Below, piece after piece: positions 1 through 11,177 of a stretch of DNA of 64,000 bases. Where the stretch lies: contig JADMNL010000022.1 in NCBI GenBank assembly GCA_016271365.2, positions 223,734,501 through 223,798,500 on the forward strand, written 5' to 3'. The position numbers and the translations under genes are program-made. Below the pieces are notes generated by a model. It ran no database searches and was not told where the DNA came from. It saw nothing but the letters and a program-made list of their open reading frames with translations. The DNA is from Neoceratodus forsteri (Eukaryota > Chordata > Ceratodontiformes > Ceratodontidae). How positions within the stretch are numbered: position 1 is the first letter of the stretch; the number at the start of each line of letters is the position of its first letter.

Positions 1-169
1 GGCTGAACTATGCCAAGGATGGGTAGGCCTGGAATCTCACGACTGTGCTACATCTTATAAAAAAGTAGTATTCATTTTAATACGTAAATAACTCCCCTGG
101 ACCATCCTAAAGCAGGAGCATGATGTTGAGGGCTGATGGGTGTCAGTATCAGTCTCTACTCCACAGGGC

Positions 170-2193
170 CCTTCATCCTACACTCAGTGTATGGGCCTAA
201 CTCTGATTCTCCAGACTTTTTCCATACCTTTTCCCGACACTTTCAATACCTTTCCCCTAACACAGCCCCTTGATTGATAGGAGGAAACTTTAACACTATG
301 CTCTGCTCAGAATTGGACAGGTCTTTACAATCCACAGAAACTCACCCAAGGGTGACAAAAGCACTTAATGAGATGCTACAGGAACACATGCTATCAGATC
401 TTTGGAGATCCCTGAACCCATCTGCTAAAGATTATACATACATCTCCCTGAGGTTTGGCTCTGCCAGCAGATTGGACATACTACTGGGCTCACCTCATAT
501 AACTAAAAAAATGGTGGTAACCCGTGACATGGGCATTGGCGATCGAGCTCTTGCAATAATGGTGTACGCTCACCCTGCTGCCAATTGTGATTGGGCTTTC
601 ATCCTTATTACGTAGATCCAAAATGGTCACATGCAATACTGAAAACCTGGTCAATTCAGACCATGCTCCAGTGTCATCCTTAGTGATATGTTTCTCAGAA
701 ACCCCCAGATCATCTCAACAGAGACAGGATCCCCTACTCCTGAAAGATAAGACATTCTGTGAGTGACTCATGAAAAAAAACATTCAAATCTTTAAAGCAA
801 ATGACAAAGTTTCATATGACACCTTGTGGGAAACCTATAAGGTTCTGAACAGGGGCAGCATTATGGTTTACGCAGCCAGGCGAAGATGAGAAAGGGAAAA
901 ATGACTGACAGAATTGGAGCAGGTTCTTGCAAGGAAAGATAAGTAATATAAAAGAGCTAAATCTGTGTCCCACTGGCTGTCCCTTCTAGCCAAAGCCAAT
1001 GGGATACAGCTCCAGGAAAACTCCCTACTAACTAGGTGTGCAGAACTAGCATTGATTTGCAATAGACAATACTGGGAGGCTAGGGAAAAGTCAGGTTTGG
1101 TCCTTGCGTACTACCTCAAGAAGCAGCAAGACACATTTCTATACAAAAAGGTAAGGAGGGTACCTCATCACAGTCCAAAAGACATAAACAAAATAATGTC
1201 ACAATTTTATCAGACTCTACAGTTCATCACGTGTGCCCCCATAACAATCAAAAAGATACCTTTCTGTCAGGCTTGGCCATTCCCCAACTATCAGCCAAAA
1301 ACAGGGCTGCTCTAGAATCCCCACTTTCTGCAGCTGAATTTGCAAATGCAATCCAGTCCATGAACAAGAACAAATTTCGGGGCGATTATTCCTATGGACC
1401 TGTACATTTATTTGGACTGACTGGCGTACTCAAACAAAACCCTCCTCCAACACATGCAGAGGCACTTATTACAATCCTACCCAAAGAAGAGAAGGACTCA
1501 CTCTTACCTGCTAGCCACAGGCCCATATCATTGATTAACACTGATGCCAATATACTTGCCAACACCTTGGAACTCCAACTGGAAGGCATCCCCCCCTACA
1601 TTGGTCCACCCAGCCCAGACAGGCTTCATTAAAGGCCGACTATCATCTGAGCACCTCAGATCCTTAATCTCCCTTATATGAGTGGCCAACAGCTTGCCCA
1701 CACCTGCAGCTGCAGAGGTCATAGACTGAAAAGGCCTTTGACTCTTTGGAGTGGGGATATCTGCTAAAAGTTCTCCAGCACATGGGGCTTGGGTCATATT
1801 TTGCCGCATGGATACAGACTATATCAAGCACCCAAGGCCAGAGTCATAACGAATTCCATAATATCTCTGCCTTTCCAACTTCAAAAAGGCATGATACAAG
1901 GTTGCCCCCTTTCCCTGATGCTATCCGTTCTGGTCATAGAACCACTGGTGATAGCCATTCACAATCATCAGAATATAAAAGGGGTCACTATTAAAGGCCA
2001 TGACTTCCATACTAGCATGAATGCGGATGATCTTTTAGTCTTCCTCTTGGAGGCCCCTAAAGGTCTCCTGCGTCTTATAGCTATTCATCAGGAATTTTCC
2101 CAGATTTCTGGTCTCAGCCTGAACCAAGGGAAAACTGAAGTCTTACCCCTAAATAAACACTGTGCATCTGCCCCTGTGAGTGAGTGGGTCTGA
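170..2193 (+). pseudogene. L1 ORF2 remnant: endonuclease and reverse transcriptase
   Basis: The product would be the L1 ORF2 protein, which nicks target DNA and reverse-transcribes L1 RNA in the nucleus. Visible endonuclease traces are a YGPN-type stretch near 210, a GGNFNT motif near 280, an LSDLWR motif near 400, and a DYTYIS..F.SASRLDIL block at about 430-490. RT traces are an LPKEEKDS..P.SHRPISL block at about 1475-1540, an EKAFDSLEWGYL-like motif A near 1730-1760, and QGCPLSLMLSVLVIEPL near 1890-1950. The usual FADD/YADD catalytic box reads NADD near 2020. Several frameshifts and stops break it, so it cannot make a working protein. It ends abruptly near 2200 where an L2-like element enters. 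Confidence 0.82.
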
Positions 2194-2764
2194 AATTGTC
2201 CCCAGGTTTATTTGTTCATTTATTTGCAAAATGTTTCACCAGGAAAGACAACATGAGCTGTGAAACAGCTCATTTCCTGAAGCATCCTGGGGGGGGGGGA
2301 TTACAAAGATGAGAGAGCAAAAAAACATTAAAACATATTACAATATAACGTTTACTGTACAGGGGAGATATAAATACTAGTATCATTGCACTGAATGAGA
2401 TTTATAGAGCAAACAAAGACACTTTTGATTTACATGGTAGCCAAGTCAAGATTGATACATAAGTCTCACTGAAAAAGCTTGCATAACCTTGCCATGAGCA
2501 GTAGAGCATGGGATAGTGGTCAAGTAGTACAAGAAGTGCTAATGTAAGAGACTGGACAATTAATAAATGCTAGCATTATCACAAGGGGAGGTAGTTAAAA
2601 GAGAAAAGGGAGCATAGGGGAAGAGGGAGGAGAAGGGAGGGGATGGCCACAGGCTAATCCTCTTGAGGATAATATCGAACTGAGGACCCCATAAGTAGGA
2701 CAGGTCATAATTAGGTAAGGAATAGAGAGAAGAGGAGCAGGGAAGGAGGATAAGGGAGAGTCAG

Positions 2765-2994
2765 GTGATATGAGAGGGGTGGGTGATTGGTGAGTGAAAT
2801 TGTGGAGGAGGTGGGAGGGATGGGTGTTTGGAGAGGGGATATAGGTAGGATGTGGGAGGGAATGAGTGGCATTTCCACAGTGATATGAGAGGGGTGGGTG
2901 ATTTGGGAGTGGAATTGGGGAGAAGGTGGGAGGGATGGGTGATTGGAGAGGGGAAGTAGGTAGGATGTGGGAGGGAATGAGTGGCATAAAGTGT
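2765..2994. repeat. Tandem duplication, two units of 115 bp
   Basis: Two adjacent purine-rich units start with GTGATATGAGAGGGGTGGG at 2765 and 2880. Both contain GTGGGAGGGATGGGTG and end in GGGAATGAGTGGCAT. They lie in the 3' part of the L2-like element and probably arose by local duplication after, or during, its insertion. Long open frames on the minus strand here are by-products of the low-complexity composition. Confidence 0.8.
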
Positions 2995-3091
2995 AGTGCA
3001 AGTGGGGGAGGAAAGAGGAGATACAGTGGAGGTCTAAACCACTTCAGGAGGGGGTAGAGGGAGAGAAAAGACAGAGGAGGACTATGCATCT

Positions 3092-5490
3092 TCAGGATGT
3101 TGAGAACCCTGCAAGGGGACAAATCCTGGTAGAAAAGTAGGAGAGAAAGAGGATGGGGAGTAGTAATTTGAGTAGGGAGAGTGTGTAGGTGCTATCAGCA
3201 AGTGCAGTTAAGGGAGTAGAAGTTGTGCAGTGCCAGGGAGAGGGAGGAGGGGGATGAGAAAAATCTGATAGGGGTGGAAGCGAGTTCCAGAGTTTTGGGA
3301 AGCAGTGTGAGAAAGCTTCCTGGCCAATGGAGGTGGAACATCGAGGTATAGCAAAAGTTCGGGAGTCAGAGGATCTAAGGTGTCTGGAAGAGGGAGAGGG
3401 GGCAGCTAGTGAAGAGGAGAGGTAGGAGGGAAGAGTCACAAACCAAAATTTAGAGGTGAAATTGGAACTGTGAGAGTGGTGCCTGCACTCCAAGGAAGGG
3501 AGAGCTGGAGAATGGTATAAGGTGCAGTGATGTGTGTGGGAGGGGGAGTCAAGATCAAAGTGACAGAAGGCATTGAAGAGGGTATCCAACCTAGTAATGG
3601 AAGACTTGGGACCAACACTGTAGACTATGTCACCATAGTCAAAGATAGGGAGTATCATTTTCTGAACAATATCACACCTTGCCAATAGTGGTAGAGCACT
3701 GAGGTTCCTGTTGAGGGCACCTAGCTTGCAGTGCATTTTTTTCTGGATGGCGTCAACATGTTCAGAAAAGTTTAGGTGTCAGTCTAGCCAGATGCCTAGG
3801 TATCTAAAAGAGGTGGTGTCCTGTAGTGGTGTCCCATCAAGGGTGTAGAAAGAGGGGAGGGAAGTCAACCCAGAGAGTCTCTGCCTAGTGCCAAGGGTAA
3901 TGGAGACTGTGTTCTTGGCATTGAGGAAGAGTTGATGTGAACATATCCAGTGTTGAACTTTGTTGAAGTCAAGCTGCAGTCTGGTAGTCACATCTGAGGG
4001 TGAGTGGCCAGAGGTGAACAAGACCGTGTCGTCAGCATACATGTGGATAAGGGATAAGGAGCAGGCTGATGGTAGGTCATTTAGGAAGATGGAGAATAAA
4101 AGTGGCCCAAGAACCAATCCTTGTGGCACGCCAGTGATGATCTGTAAAGGGGGGAGACATAGTGTCATCTATTTTAACAGACTGAGTTTTGCCTACCAGG
4201 TAGGCATGGAACCTGTTGCAGGCATGCTTGAACAAGCCAGCTGATGAGAGAGTTTAGAGGAAGAGGGAGTGCAAGACAGTGTCAAAAGCCTTTGCAAGGT
4301 TGACAAAGATGAACAAAGTAATATGGCCCTTATCCATGGCTGAATGGATAGAGTTGATGAGTCTGAGTAAGGAGGTGGTTGTGGAGTGGTACTTCCTGAA
4401 ACCAGATTGGAATGAAGCGAAGAAGAAGGAGTCATCCAGAAAGGAGGAGAGTTGAGAGACAGTGAGAACAAGGTGCTCTTGAAGTTTAGCCAGGGAGGGT
4501 AGCAGATAGATAGGGTGGTAATTCCTGGGGGAAAAGAGATCACCGCCCTTGGGTAAGGGGAGAATGGTAGCATTTTTCCAGACAGTTGGTATGGTTGCAA
4601 TGTGGAAGGACAGGTTGAGGAGGTCAGCTAGAGGAAAGGAGATGACAGGAGCAGAGAAGTATAGCAGCTTAGGATCAAGGCCATGAGGTGAGCTACTTTT
4701 AGTAGGGTTGATAGAGAGGAGAGCTTTTAAGGTGTCATTTGGAGAGAGACAAGTGAAAAGGTGACACTCTGTTGATTGACCAGGATGGGAGGAAGCAGAG
4801 GGTTGGGGTGAGGTAGGGGATAGGGAGGCTAATAGAGTGGAGGCACAGGAAGTAAACTAAGAATTGAATTCTACAGCTACCAGCGTATGGTCAGTTGTGA
4901 GTTGATTGTTTATTTTGAGCATGGGAACCTGTGGTTTAGTTTGGGGTGAGAAAAGTGAATGGAGTACTTTCCAGAACTTAGACGGGTTATTTATATTTGA
5001 ATTAAAGGTGGACTGGAAATATTCCACTTCAGCCTGCCAGATGGCCCTAGTGCAGGTATTTTGGAGTGTGCAATAGGTGGAGTAGTCCTGTCAGAGGCAG
5101 GAGAATTTATGTGTTCTCCATGCTATGTCATGCACTTGTTGGCAGGCCAGGAGCTGGGGTTACCAGGAAACATGGATACCTTCAACTGTAACCCACTTCA
5201 GGGAGCATGTTTGTTCCAGAATGTGGTGAAATTTCTTTGAAATGTGTGAGGGCATGATCTATATTATTGGCAGAGGTTATAGTGGCCCAATCTGCAAGGG
5301 TTAGATCCTGGTGTAGAAAGACATGGCCTAGAGATCTGAATGAGTGGATTGTAAGAAGCTTGGGTGGTGCCTTGGGTCTGTGTACTTTCCTGACTAAGCA
5401 TATAATGTGATGGTCACTAATAGCATTAGGCAGTAGGCCAGACTGGATTACTCTATGAGGGTGGGAGGTTAGGGCCCAATCCAAGACAAG
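3092..5490 (-). pseudogene. L2-like LINE ORF2 remnant (endonuclease end, RT, C-terminal domain)
   Basis: Read on the minus strand, the endonuclease tail is at about 5182-5484, with the motif SDHHIICLVRK. RT follows with a NYHPIYLLPSLAKLQEHL block near 4500, a LAKAFDT motif A near 4290, GVPQGLVLGPLLFSIFLND near 4120 and the catalytic MYADDTVLF near 4040. A YLGIWLD block follows near 3790. The C-terminal domain at 3092-3736 has ILPIFDYGDIVY, a THHC motif and FPKLWNSLPPL, all standard for CR1/L2-clade ORF2. Frames change several times, so it is a dead copy. The related plus-strand copy at 30.6-31.7 kb shares the RLQL..N..QHW and RQRLS motifs. Confidence 0.8.
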
Positions 5491-5571
5491 GTGATTTAGG
5501 GATTTGTTGTTTAGGCGAATGGGTTCTTTGATTAGTTGGGTCAGGTTCAGGGCAGCTATGTCGAGTTAATA

Positions 5572-6810
5572 TGATATCTTGGCATTCATCTATCTGGAGT
5601 CCTCACTAAAATCTTTACCTTAAACTTTACACTTCTATTACAAAATCTAATGGCAGATTTGGACAGATGGAAAATATTGTAGCTCTCGCTAGCAGGTAAG
5701 ATTGCAGCAATTAAAATGATGGCAGCCCCTAGAATCTTTCACTGTCTCTCACATCTCCCTATCAAACTCCCACCTAGATGGTTTGCTATGCTGAACAAAT
5801 TGATAGGCTCCTTCTCTTGGGAAGGTAGCACAACCCTTCTCAGATGAGTGAAACTCCATTCTTATTGGTCCAAGGGAGGGTGGAATCTCCCCTGGTTCCA
5901 GGGATATCACACAGCATTCCTGGGGCACAAACTGGCCAGTGGTTCACACCCATCTCATATACCCTACCAAAATGGCATACCATTGAAAACCTTCTATGCT
6001 CCCCTATGCCCCCACTGGCCTATTTGTACTCCCCCTGCCTTGCCACCTTCAACAATGGAGTACCATTGTGGGGTCTAAAATTGCATGGGGTTAGCTATCT
6101 AAACACACAGGATCCTGTTTCACATTCCTCGGATGGCCCCTCAACTGGGATAACCCAAGGTTACTCATAGATCGCCACACTAGGCACTGGGATAAATGAC
6201 TGCAAAGGGGTATAAGCCATCTTAAGGATATTTTACTCCCTGACACCAGAACTATGAACTCCCTTACTAATCTACAAACTAAATTTAGTCTGGGGAAAGA
6301 TGATTTTTGGAAGTTCCTACAACTACAAAGTGTTGTATTCCCCCTACTAAAACAACCCCATTAACAGGGACACAAGAACAAATGATAGATCTACAAGCAT
6401 GGCTATCCAAAACTAGAGGGAGGGCAAGTCTACTCTATGCACAGCTCCTTAATAGTATCCCTGATGAAACGCAATCCTCAAGAAAATATTGAGCCACAAC
6501 CTTGGGTGTAGATATCTTCCAGTTAGAGTGGGACAACTCCAGGAAAGCTGCCCACAAAGCATGTGTGAACAGCAGAAGTCTGCTCATCCAAAATAAGATT
6601 TTGCATAATATATATAGAAGCCTGACTAAACTACATAGAATGGGCCTCATGTCTCAGGATTCCTGTTGGAGAATTAATTCCCTTGGGGGAGACCTCCACC
6701 ATATCTTATGGTCATGTCCAAGGCTACAAATATTCTGGAAAGAGATCCTAACCTCCTGCAAAAGGGTGGTAGGCCATCCATGTCATTTTCCCCTCAATTG
6801 CTGCTTCTAG
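5572..6810 (+). pseudogene. L1 no. 1 ORF2, post-RT region
   Basis: The coding sense of the L1 resumes directly after the L2-like insertion: YLGIHLSGVLTKIF near 5575-5620, then LSLAGKIAAIKMMAAPRIF near 5675-5740 and LPIKLPPRWFAMLNKL near 5757-5805. Further on, a HILWSCPRLQIFWKEIL block near 6700-6750 matches the cysteine-containing C-terminal region of L1/Tx1 ORF2 proteins; compare HMLWACPKIQPLW in the copy at 34.4 kb. An in-frame TAG lies near 5680, and frameshifts are present. This stretch is therefore a remnant of the same L1 as the segment before 2200. Confidence 0.8.
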
Positions 6811-6820
6811 GTAACCCCAC

Positions 6821-6858
6821 CCCCCCCCCCACCACACACACACACACACACACACACC
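6821..6858. repeat. C-run followed by (CA)n microsatellite
   Basis: Ten C residues at 6821-6830 are followed by a CA dinucleotide run to 6858, lying inside the degraded L1 C-terminal coding region. Confidence 0.95.
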
Positions 6859-6957
6859 AGTGTCATGGACCACTCCATAAGATGGTATATTTAAGCTGGA
6901 GTCGAGGCAAAGTGTCTGATCCTGTGGAAATGGTATACCACTGATACACCTCAAATA

Positions 6958-9647
6958 CACTCTAAAACATGAAGTTCATATTTATGAAAACAGTGATTAC
7001 ACAATTACAGTGTAAAAATATTACACTTCATGAACGTTATTTTTTACACTTTAAGTTTATAAATGATGGTTTAACACAGTGTGTGTAATATTACTTCACA
7101 CATGTGTTAAAAAAATAACAATTTTGTTGATCAACTATACCCATAAATGGTACAGTGCTGTATTACAGTAATTAATTAAAATGTTTTTTTTTGCAAGCAG
7201 TATTGTGATTTTTATTTCATTTTAAAGCTTTAATAATGTTTCTATACATGTTAAAATATATACTTTTTTGAGTTGAGCCAATGTAAATTCCTTCATGTCA
7301 ATTTGAATATATTTCCCATGATGCTTTGCTTAATTTGATGTGTGCAATTGTGTTTTTCTTTCAAATTTGGCTTCATGATCACTACCTTTCCAGGGTAGTC
7401 TTTGCCCCAGGAAATTTGCTCTGTGGTTCTTATCTTTTGCAGTTATTCTCTTCTCTACTATGGGTTCCCCATAAAATTGAAAAGTAAGACCCTTACAGTA
7501 CCCCCAGTGCTGCCAAGAACTGGTAATGATACAATACTCCCTTTTAATGAGCTTCAACAGGGGCAAATCAATTTGTGCAGGTTTGTTGTGCATTGCTTTT
7601 ATTGCTTATATGACAAGGCCTGTTAATACTTAAATTACAATTATTTCATAGAGATTTGTGAATTTTTTGATTAGCAAATGTGAGGTTAATATGTTTCAGA
7701 ATTCAACACTCTTATGTGTTGAAGTAACATTCAATATGGACATTGTAACACATGAATGTGTTAGTAAAAGCTACACATTTGTGTGTTAAACAATTTACAC
7801 ACCACTGTGTTACATTTATTTAACACACTGCATGTGTTAAATTTAACGCACACTGGGCCAGATATTCAAAACTTTGCACCGGCCAAAAAACGTTTGCACA
7901 GGTTTAGCGTGAGATTAGCACAGGTCTACTATATTCAAAAGGCCAAATAGCGTGGGCAAACTGCATTAGCACTGGGCAAAATCATAATGTATGCAAGGGG
8001 AAAACTTACATGAATAGAGGCGCAGTGCTGTATTCAGCGACTAGTGCCGCACTAAGTGGTTTTGCATGACTTAGCGTGGTGCACATTACCACCTAGGAAA
8101 AGCTTGTCTTAACCCTGGGCAATCAGCTTTGTGCAGTGTTTGCGTGGCTTTCGCGCAGCTTTGTGTGACCCTAACAAATATGACACATAGACAAAGCCAA
8201 ACGTAGAAGAAATATGCTGCTAACTGATGGCATCACAATGATGCCATCATCTGCCACCAGTCCCAGCCATGCCAGGCAGTAAGTGGTGACCCTGCCATCA
8301 ATGGACAGCATGGCAGTGTGGCCATACAGCACACACCTGCGGACCACTCTTCTGTGGACACCAACAGATGCCAGCACACACATGCAGCACTGTGGGCATG
8401 GAGGATGTTGAGGGGAGAGTGTATGGGTGGCCAGACTGTGCCACAGACCAGGTGTGGCCACAAGGCTAGAACACATCATGCAGTGAACATGGGCCAGTAT
8501 TGGGAATACCCCAACACCAGTGTGCCTTTCTGATAATACATGCCCCCCTCAGCCACATACTGCACAGCTGTACAACTGCCACAGCACACAAAGCCGGACA
8601 TGTATATGTCACTGTAAGAATCTCATGCCAGAGGTGCAGCATCTGTGGGTCACACAACAGCGTAACAGTAATGTCCACTGTCAGTAAACATTGGGCCTCT
8701 CACTGTGTATAGTGCAGTCATCATCACTGCCCTACACACCATAGGCATTGCTGTGTCCACACACTACTGGCCCCCTTGCTACTGTAGTGTCTGCTGTGCA
8801 CTGTAGCATGACCTACAGTGTGACAGTTGCATGTAGCACCACTACCATCTGTGCCTATGCCATGTTGTTCCAGTACAGCTGCAGGCAGCAGCACATGTGA
8901 AAGTACAGTGTTCAAAACTGTATAATAGTCCTCAGACTGTTTGCTCAGCGCTAACACATTTGCGTGGGTTTAGCGCAGGGCTAAACCTTTAGCCCGGTGC
9001 AAACTATATGCAAATCAGGACATAATGAGATGCTAACTTGGATGTTTGCCCAATGATTACCTAAGTAGGCTCATTTGCATGTCACTTTTGAATATGGCAA
9101 AGTTTAGCACCAGTCAAACGTGTTTGCACCGGGCTAATGGTTTAGCCCTGTGATAAACCCAAGCAAACGTGTTAGCACTGTGCAAACAGTTCGGGGAATA
9201 TTTTACAGTTTTGCACACTGTACTTTCACGTACACTGCTACCTGTAGCTGTGCTGGGTCCACGCATTTGCTGGCACACACATTGGCCACATAATTCACCT
9301 CTACCTACCGCCACATAGCTGTGCACTGTGTTGCTGTTGTGGTTTGCACTTCCTGGTTGCCATATTCAGAGCTGTCTTATTCCAGGGCTAAGTTTGCCCT
9401 GCACTCCCAGCCTAGTTTGCCTGGCCTCATTCCCATGCTATATTCAGAAGCTGTTTGCCCTGGGCTATTCCTTTTGAATATGGCTTGCTTTGTGCTCCGG
9501 GCTAAGTTTGCCCACTGGGAGGTGGTAATTTAGCACTGGGGCAAAGTTCTGAATATCTAGCCCACTGTGTTTTCCCTAATCACACTGACTGCTGTGTTAA
9601 AAATTAACTAATTTGTAGTCAGATTTAACACTTATTTTCTAAGAGTG
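6958..9647. mobile_element. TIR DNA transposon, non-autonomous, flanked by TA
   Basis: The left end reads CACTCTAAAAC and the right end, reverse-complemented, reads CACTCTTAGAAAATAA. Both are immediately flanked by TA (6956-6957 and 9648-9649), which would be the duplicated target. The L1 coding sense resumes right after 9649, which supports these limits. Excluding the nested Harbinger MITE, the element is about 1 kb. It is AT-rich and full of short TGTGTTAAA/TTTAACACA motifs in both orientations near the ends, typical of subterminal transposase-binding repeats. No transposase is seen. The superfamily is not decided; the TA duplication allows Tc1/mariner-like origins but the ends are not diagnostic. 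Confidence 0.7.
7855..9563. mobile_element. PIF/Harbinger-type non-autonomous element (1.7 kb MITE)
   Basis: The left terminus is GGGCCAGATATTCAAAACTT. The right terminus in reverse complement is GGGCTAGATATTCAGAACTT. The flanks carry a perfect 3-bp duplication, ACT at 7852-7854 and 9564-9566, as expected for Harbinger. The interior is CA/TG-rich and has no coding remains. The ends contain repeated TTTAGC/GCTAAA and TTTGC motifs. The termini resemble those of the coding Harbinger at 12988-20690, so a transposase of that kind could have moved it. It inserted into the TA-flanked transposon, which in turn sits in L1. Confidence 0.88.
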
Positions 9648-9649
9648 TA

Positions 9650-9915
9650 CTTGAGTGGCAGCAAGCTATCCAACAGGTAACCCAGTTCTTTAATATGTCC
9701 TATCTAAGGGGAAATTACAGCAATACTACAGTATGCGGTCCCCCTACTTTACCTCTCCATTATGCAAATTAATTCCAAACTGGGCATTCACATAATCTAT
9801 ACCACCCATATCCTGAGCATCTTGTTGAACCCAGCTGTGTGAATTGGTAAGTGTTGCAACTTCTGCTGGAATATAATCAGTTATAATGTCAACGGTCAAC
9901 AGTTTTTTTGAATGT
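9650..9915 (+). pseudogene. L1 no. 1 ORF2 C-terminal tail and 3' end
   Basis: Directly after the TA-flanked transposon the plus strand encodes EWQQAIQQVTQFFNMSYLRG, similar in character to the C-terminal end of L1/Tx1 ORF2 proteins. It is followed by about 150 bp of presumed 3' UTR. This recovers the last part of the L1 that began before the window. Confidence 0.6.
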
Positions 9916-10279
9916 ATAAATCAGTGGTTAAATTGGAACTGTTAAGGTGGGGGAACTATCACATCTAGGTGGTGAAACTATCATTTCTAGATGGTGGGGC
10001 TCTCCTATAGAAGTCAACAAGGAAAGATAACAGAGCTGCTGTACATTTCCAGAGGTGGTAGAACTGAGTTCCTGTTGGCTCCTGCCCAACTTAAACCCCA
10101 GTATAAATAACTGTAAATTGGCTGTAATACACTATATTGTGTATAAAAAAATAGAAACTCTTTCATAACCCTGTACTGTGATGGTCCTGTTGTGTGATCT
10201 GCAGTAGAAATCATTATGTGAAAAAAAATAATTCAAGTGAAACACAATTCATATTTTCCAGGCATCCGTTCACAGTTAG
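9916..10279. other. No gene recognised
   Basis: A unique-looking stretch. Short repeated phrases of the type ACTATCA..TCTAGRTGGTG occur twice near 9955-9995. If the open frame at 10283-10537 is a host exon, this would be intron. Nothing else is supported. Confidence 0.4.
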
Positions 10280-10540
10280 CAGTTGGTTGCTTCTCCAGAA
10301 ACAGAAACAGAAACAGGAAACCACATACACAAAACAAATGCTCACAAGAACCTTTTGAGGTTTACTCAGTTTGATTTACAGGAATATTTCAACGGAATCT
10401 GTGATGTATCTAAACTGTTAAACCACTATATTTTACTGGAAAGATTATATTGTGCTAAAAGAATCACAGTAGACGACTCAGAAAGGGAAAACTATTTGCA
10501 AGCAAGAGCTTATTTTCAAGAATTTCTTTCAGAATGATTA
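10280..10540 (+). CDS. Candidate terminal coding exon of an unidentified host gene
   Basis: An open frame of about 85 codons ends at a TGA just before 10540. Its encoded peptide has ordinary, non-repetitive composition (for example LLRFTQFDLQEYFNGICDV and the end ARAYFQEFLSE), unlike the transposon debris around it. Possible splice acceptors lie at 10278-10279 (in frame, exon starting CAG) and at 10297-10298 after a TTGCTTCTCC tract. There is no good in-frame ATG at its start, which fits a downstream exon rather than a single-exon gene. I do not recognise the protein. It looks alpha-helical. It could still be a chance frame; absence of stops over 250 bp of AT-rich DNA is the main argument. 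A MIR-like SINE begins about 35 bp after the stop. Confidence 0.42.
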
Positions 10541-10574
10541 GGTGCACTCCACAGATGTGTTACAGCTATAGGAT

Positions 10575-10805
10575 ATCTCTACTTAATTATTTATTTTATA
10601 CTTTGGTAACCAGGTAAGGCCCACTAGACACAGGTGCCTGCTTTCAGAGGAGACCCAGGAGCACTGGGAAGGCTAGGTGACTTGCTTAGAGTCACACAGT
10701 ATGCAAGTGGAGGTTGTAGGAATCAAAACTAGGTCTGCCTGCCGGATGTACCAAGCTCCTTTACAGCTTGTTAATCTAACCTCTAGGCTATGCTGCCTGT
10801 GCCCT
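10575..10805 (-). mobile_element. MIR-like tRNA SINE with L2-type tail
   Basis: Read on the minus strand, the tRNA-derived head is at the right with an A-box-like TAGCCTAGAGGTTAG. The core is recognisable as the reverse of GACTTGCTTAGAGTCACACA. The tail at left, read on the minus strand, is GTGGGCCTTACCTGGTTACC followed by an A/T tract. This tail closely matches the 3' end of the L2-like LINE at 53.2-56.1 kb, which is the expected partner that supplies the reverse transcriptase. Confidence 0.8.
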
Positions 10806-11109
10806 AATACTCAGCCAGCTGGCCTCCTAGAAATGATGTTCACTCCTCTGTTAAGCTTAGCAACACATTCAGATTTGTGTCTATCCATGAAACAAATACT
10901 GTATACATTGCAATCATTCTTGGTATTGCGATTTGTACTCAATTTCTACTTTCCTTTATTCAAATACACTTATAATTTTATCACTGTATTAATCTGTAAA
11001 GCATTTCCTGACACTGATTCCAATGTGAATAATGCTACAGAACATTAAACTGTATTATATTGTATGGTAGAAAGCTGTTAATTTTAGGAAATCATAATTT
11101 CCTACGGTT
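10806..11109. other. No gene recognised
   Basis: AT-rich DNA with no coding signature, RNA gene or clear repeat. An open frame through the SINE and this stretch has no recognisable protein features. Confidence 0.5.
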
Positions 11110-11177
11110 GTTAACCTATTGATGTGACATAGAAATGTTGTTAACCTATCGATGCTACGTCACATCGATAGGTTAAC
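11110..11177. repeat. Palindrome: perfect 15-bp inverted repeat plus a third copy
   Basis: GTTAACCTATCGATG at 11140-11154 is followed by the spacer CTACGTCA and by its exact reverse complement at 11163-11177. A third, direct copy with one mismatch lies at 11110-11124. The arrangement can form a hairpin and probably marks one end of a foldback-type element whose larger hairpin is at 11316-11496. Confidence 0.9.

Larger units (their letters stand above)
2203..5568 (-). mobile_element. L2-like LINE inserted in L1 no. 1
   Basis: A minus-strand non-LTR retrotransposon of about 3.4 kb. Its 3' end lies at the left boundary, where the plus strand has a TTTATTTG/TTCATTTATTTG tract, which is a typical short repeat tail in reverse. 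Read on the minus strand, the order is endonuclease end, RT and C-terminal domain. It interrupts the L1 coding sense between about 2200 and 5570. I do not see a convincing target-site duplication. Assignment to the CR1/L2/Rex superclade is from RT motifs; the exact family is not determined. Confidence 0.75.
1..9915 (+). mobile_element. L1/Tx1-type LINE no. 1, split by two insertions
   Basis: Three collinear pieces of one plus-strand L1 are seen: 1-2202 (endonuclease and reverse transcriptase), 5569-6957 (region after the RT) and 9648-about 9915 (C-terminal tail and 3' end). The reading sense resumes across both gaps, which shows that the intervening DNA was inserted later. The 5' part lies outside the window. 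The 3' boundary is approximate because no clear poly(A) tract is visible; a short T-run lies near 9900. The assignment rests on the L1 order of domains and on similarity to the two other L1 copies here at 33.7-40.2 and 47.7-60 kb. Confidence 0.8.

Noticed and set aside
2595..3122. 175-codon minus-strand frame rich in P, S and L
   Set aside because: It arises from the purine/pyrimidine-biased 115-bp tandem duplication in the L2-like 3' region.
6708..6960. Frame with a histidine-threonine repeat
   Set aside because: Translation of a CA microsatellite within L1 debris.
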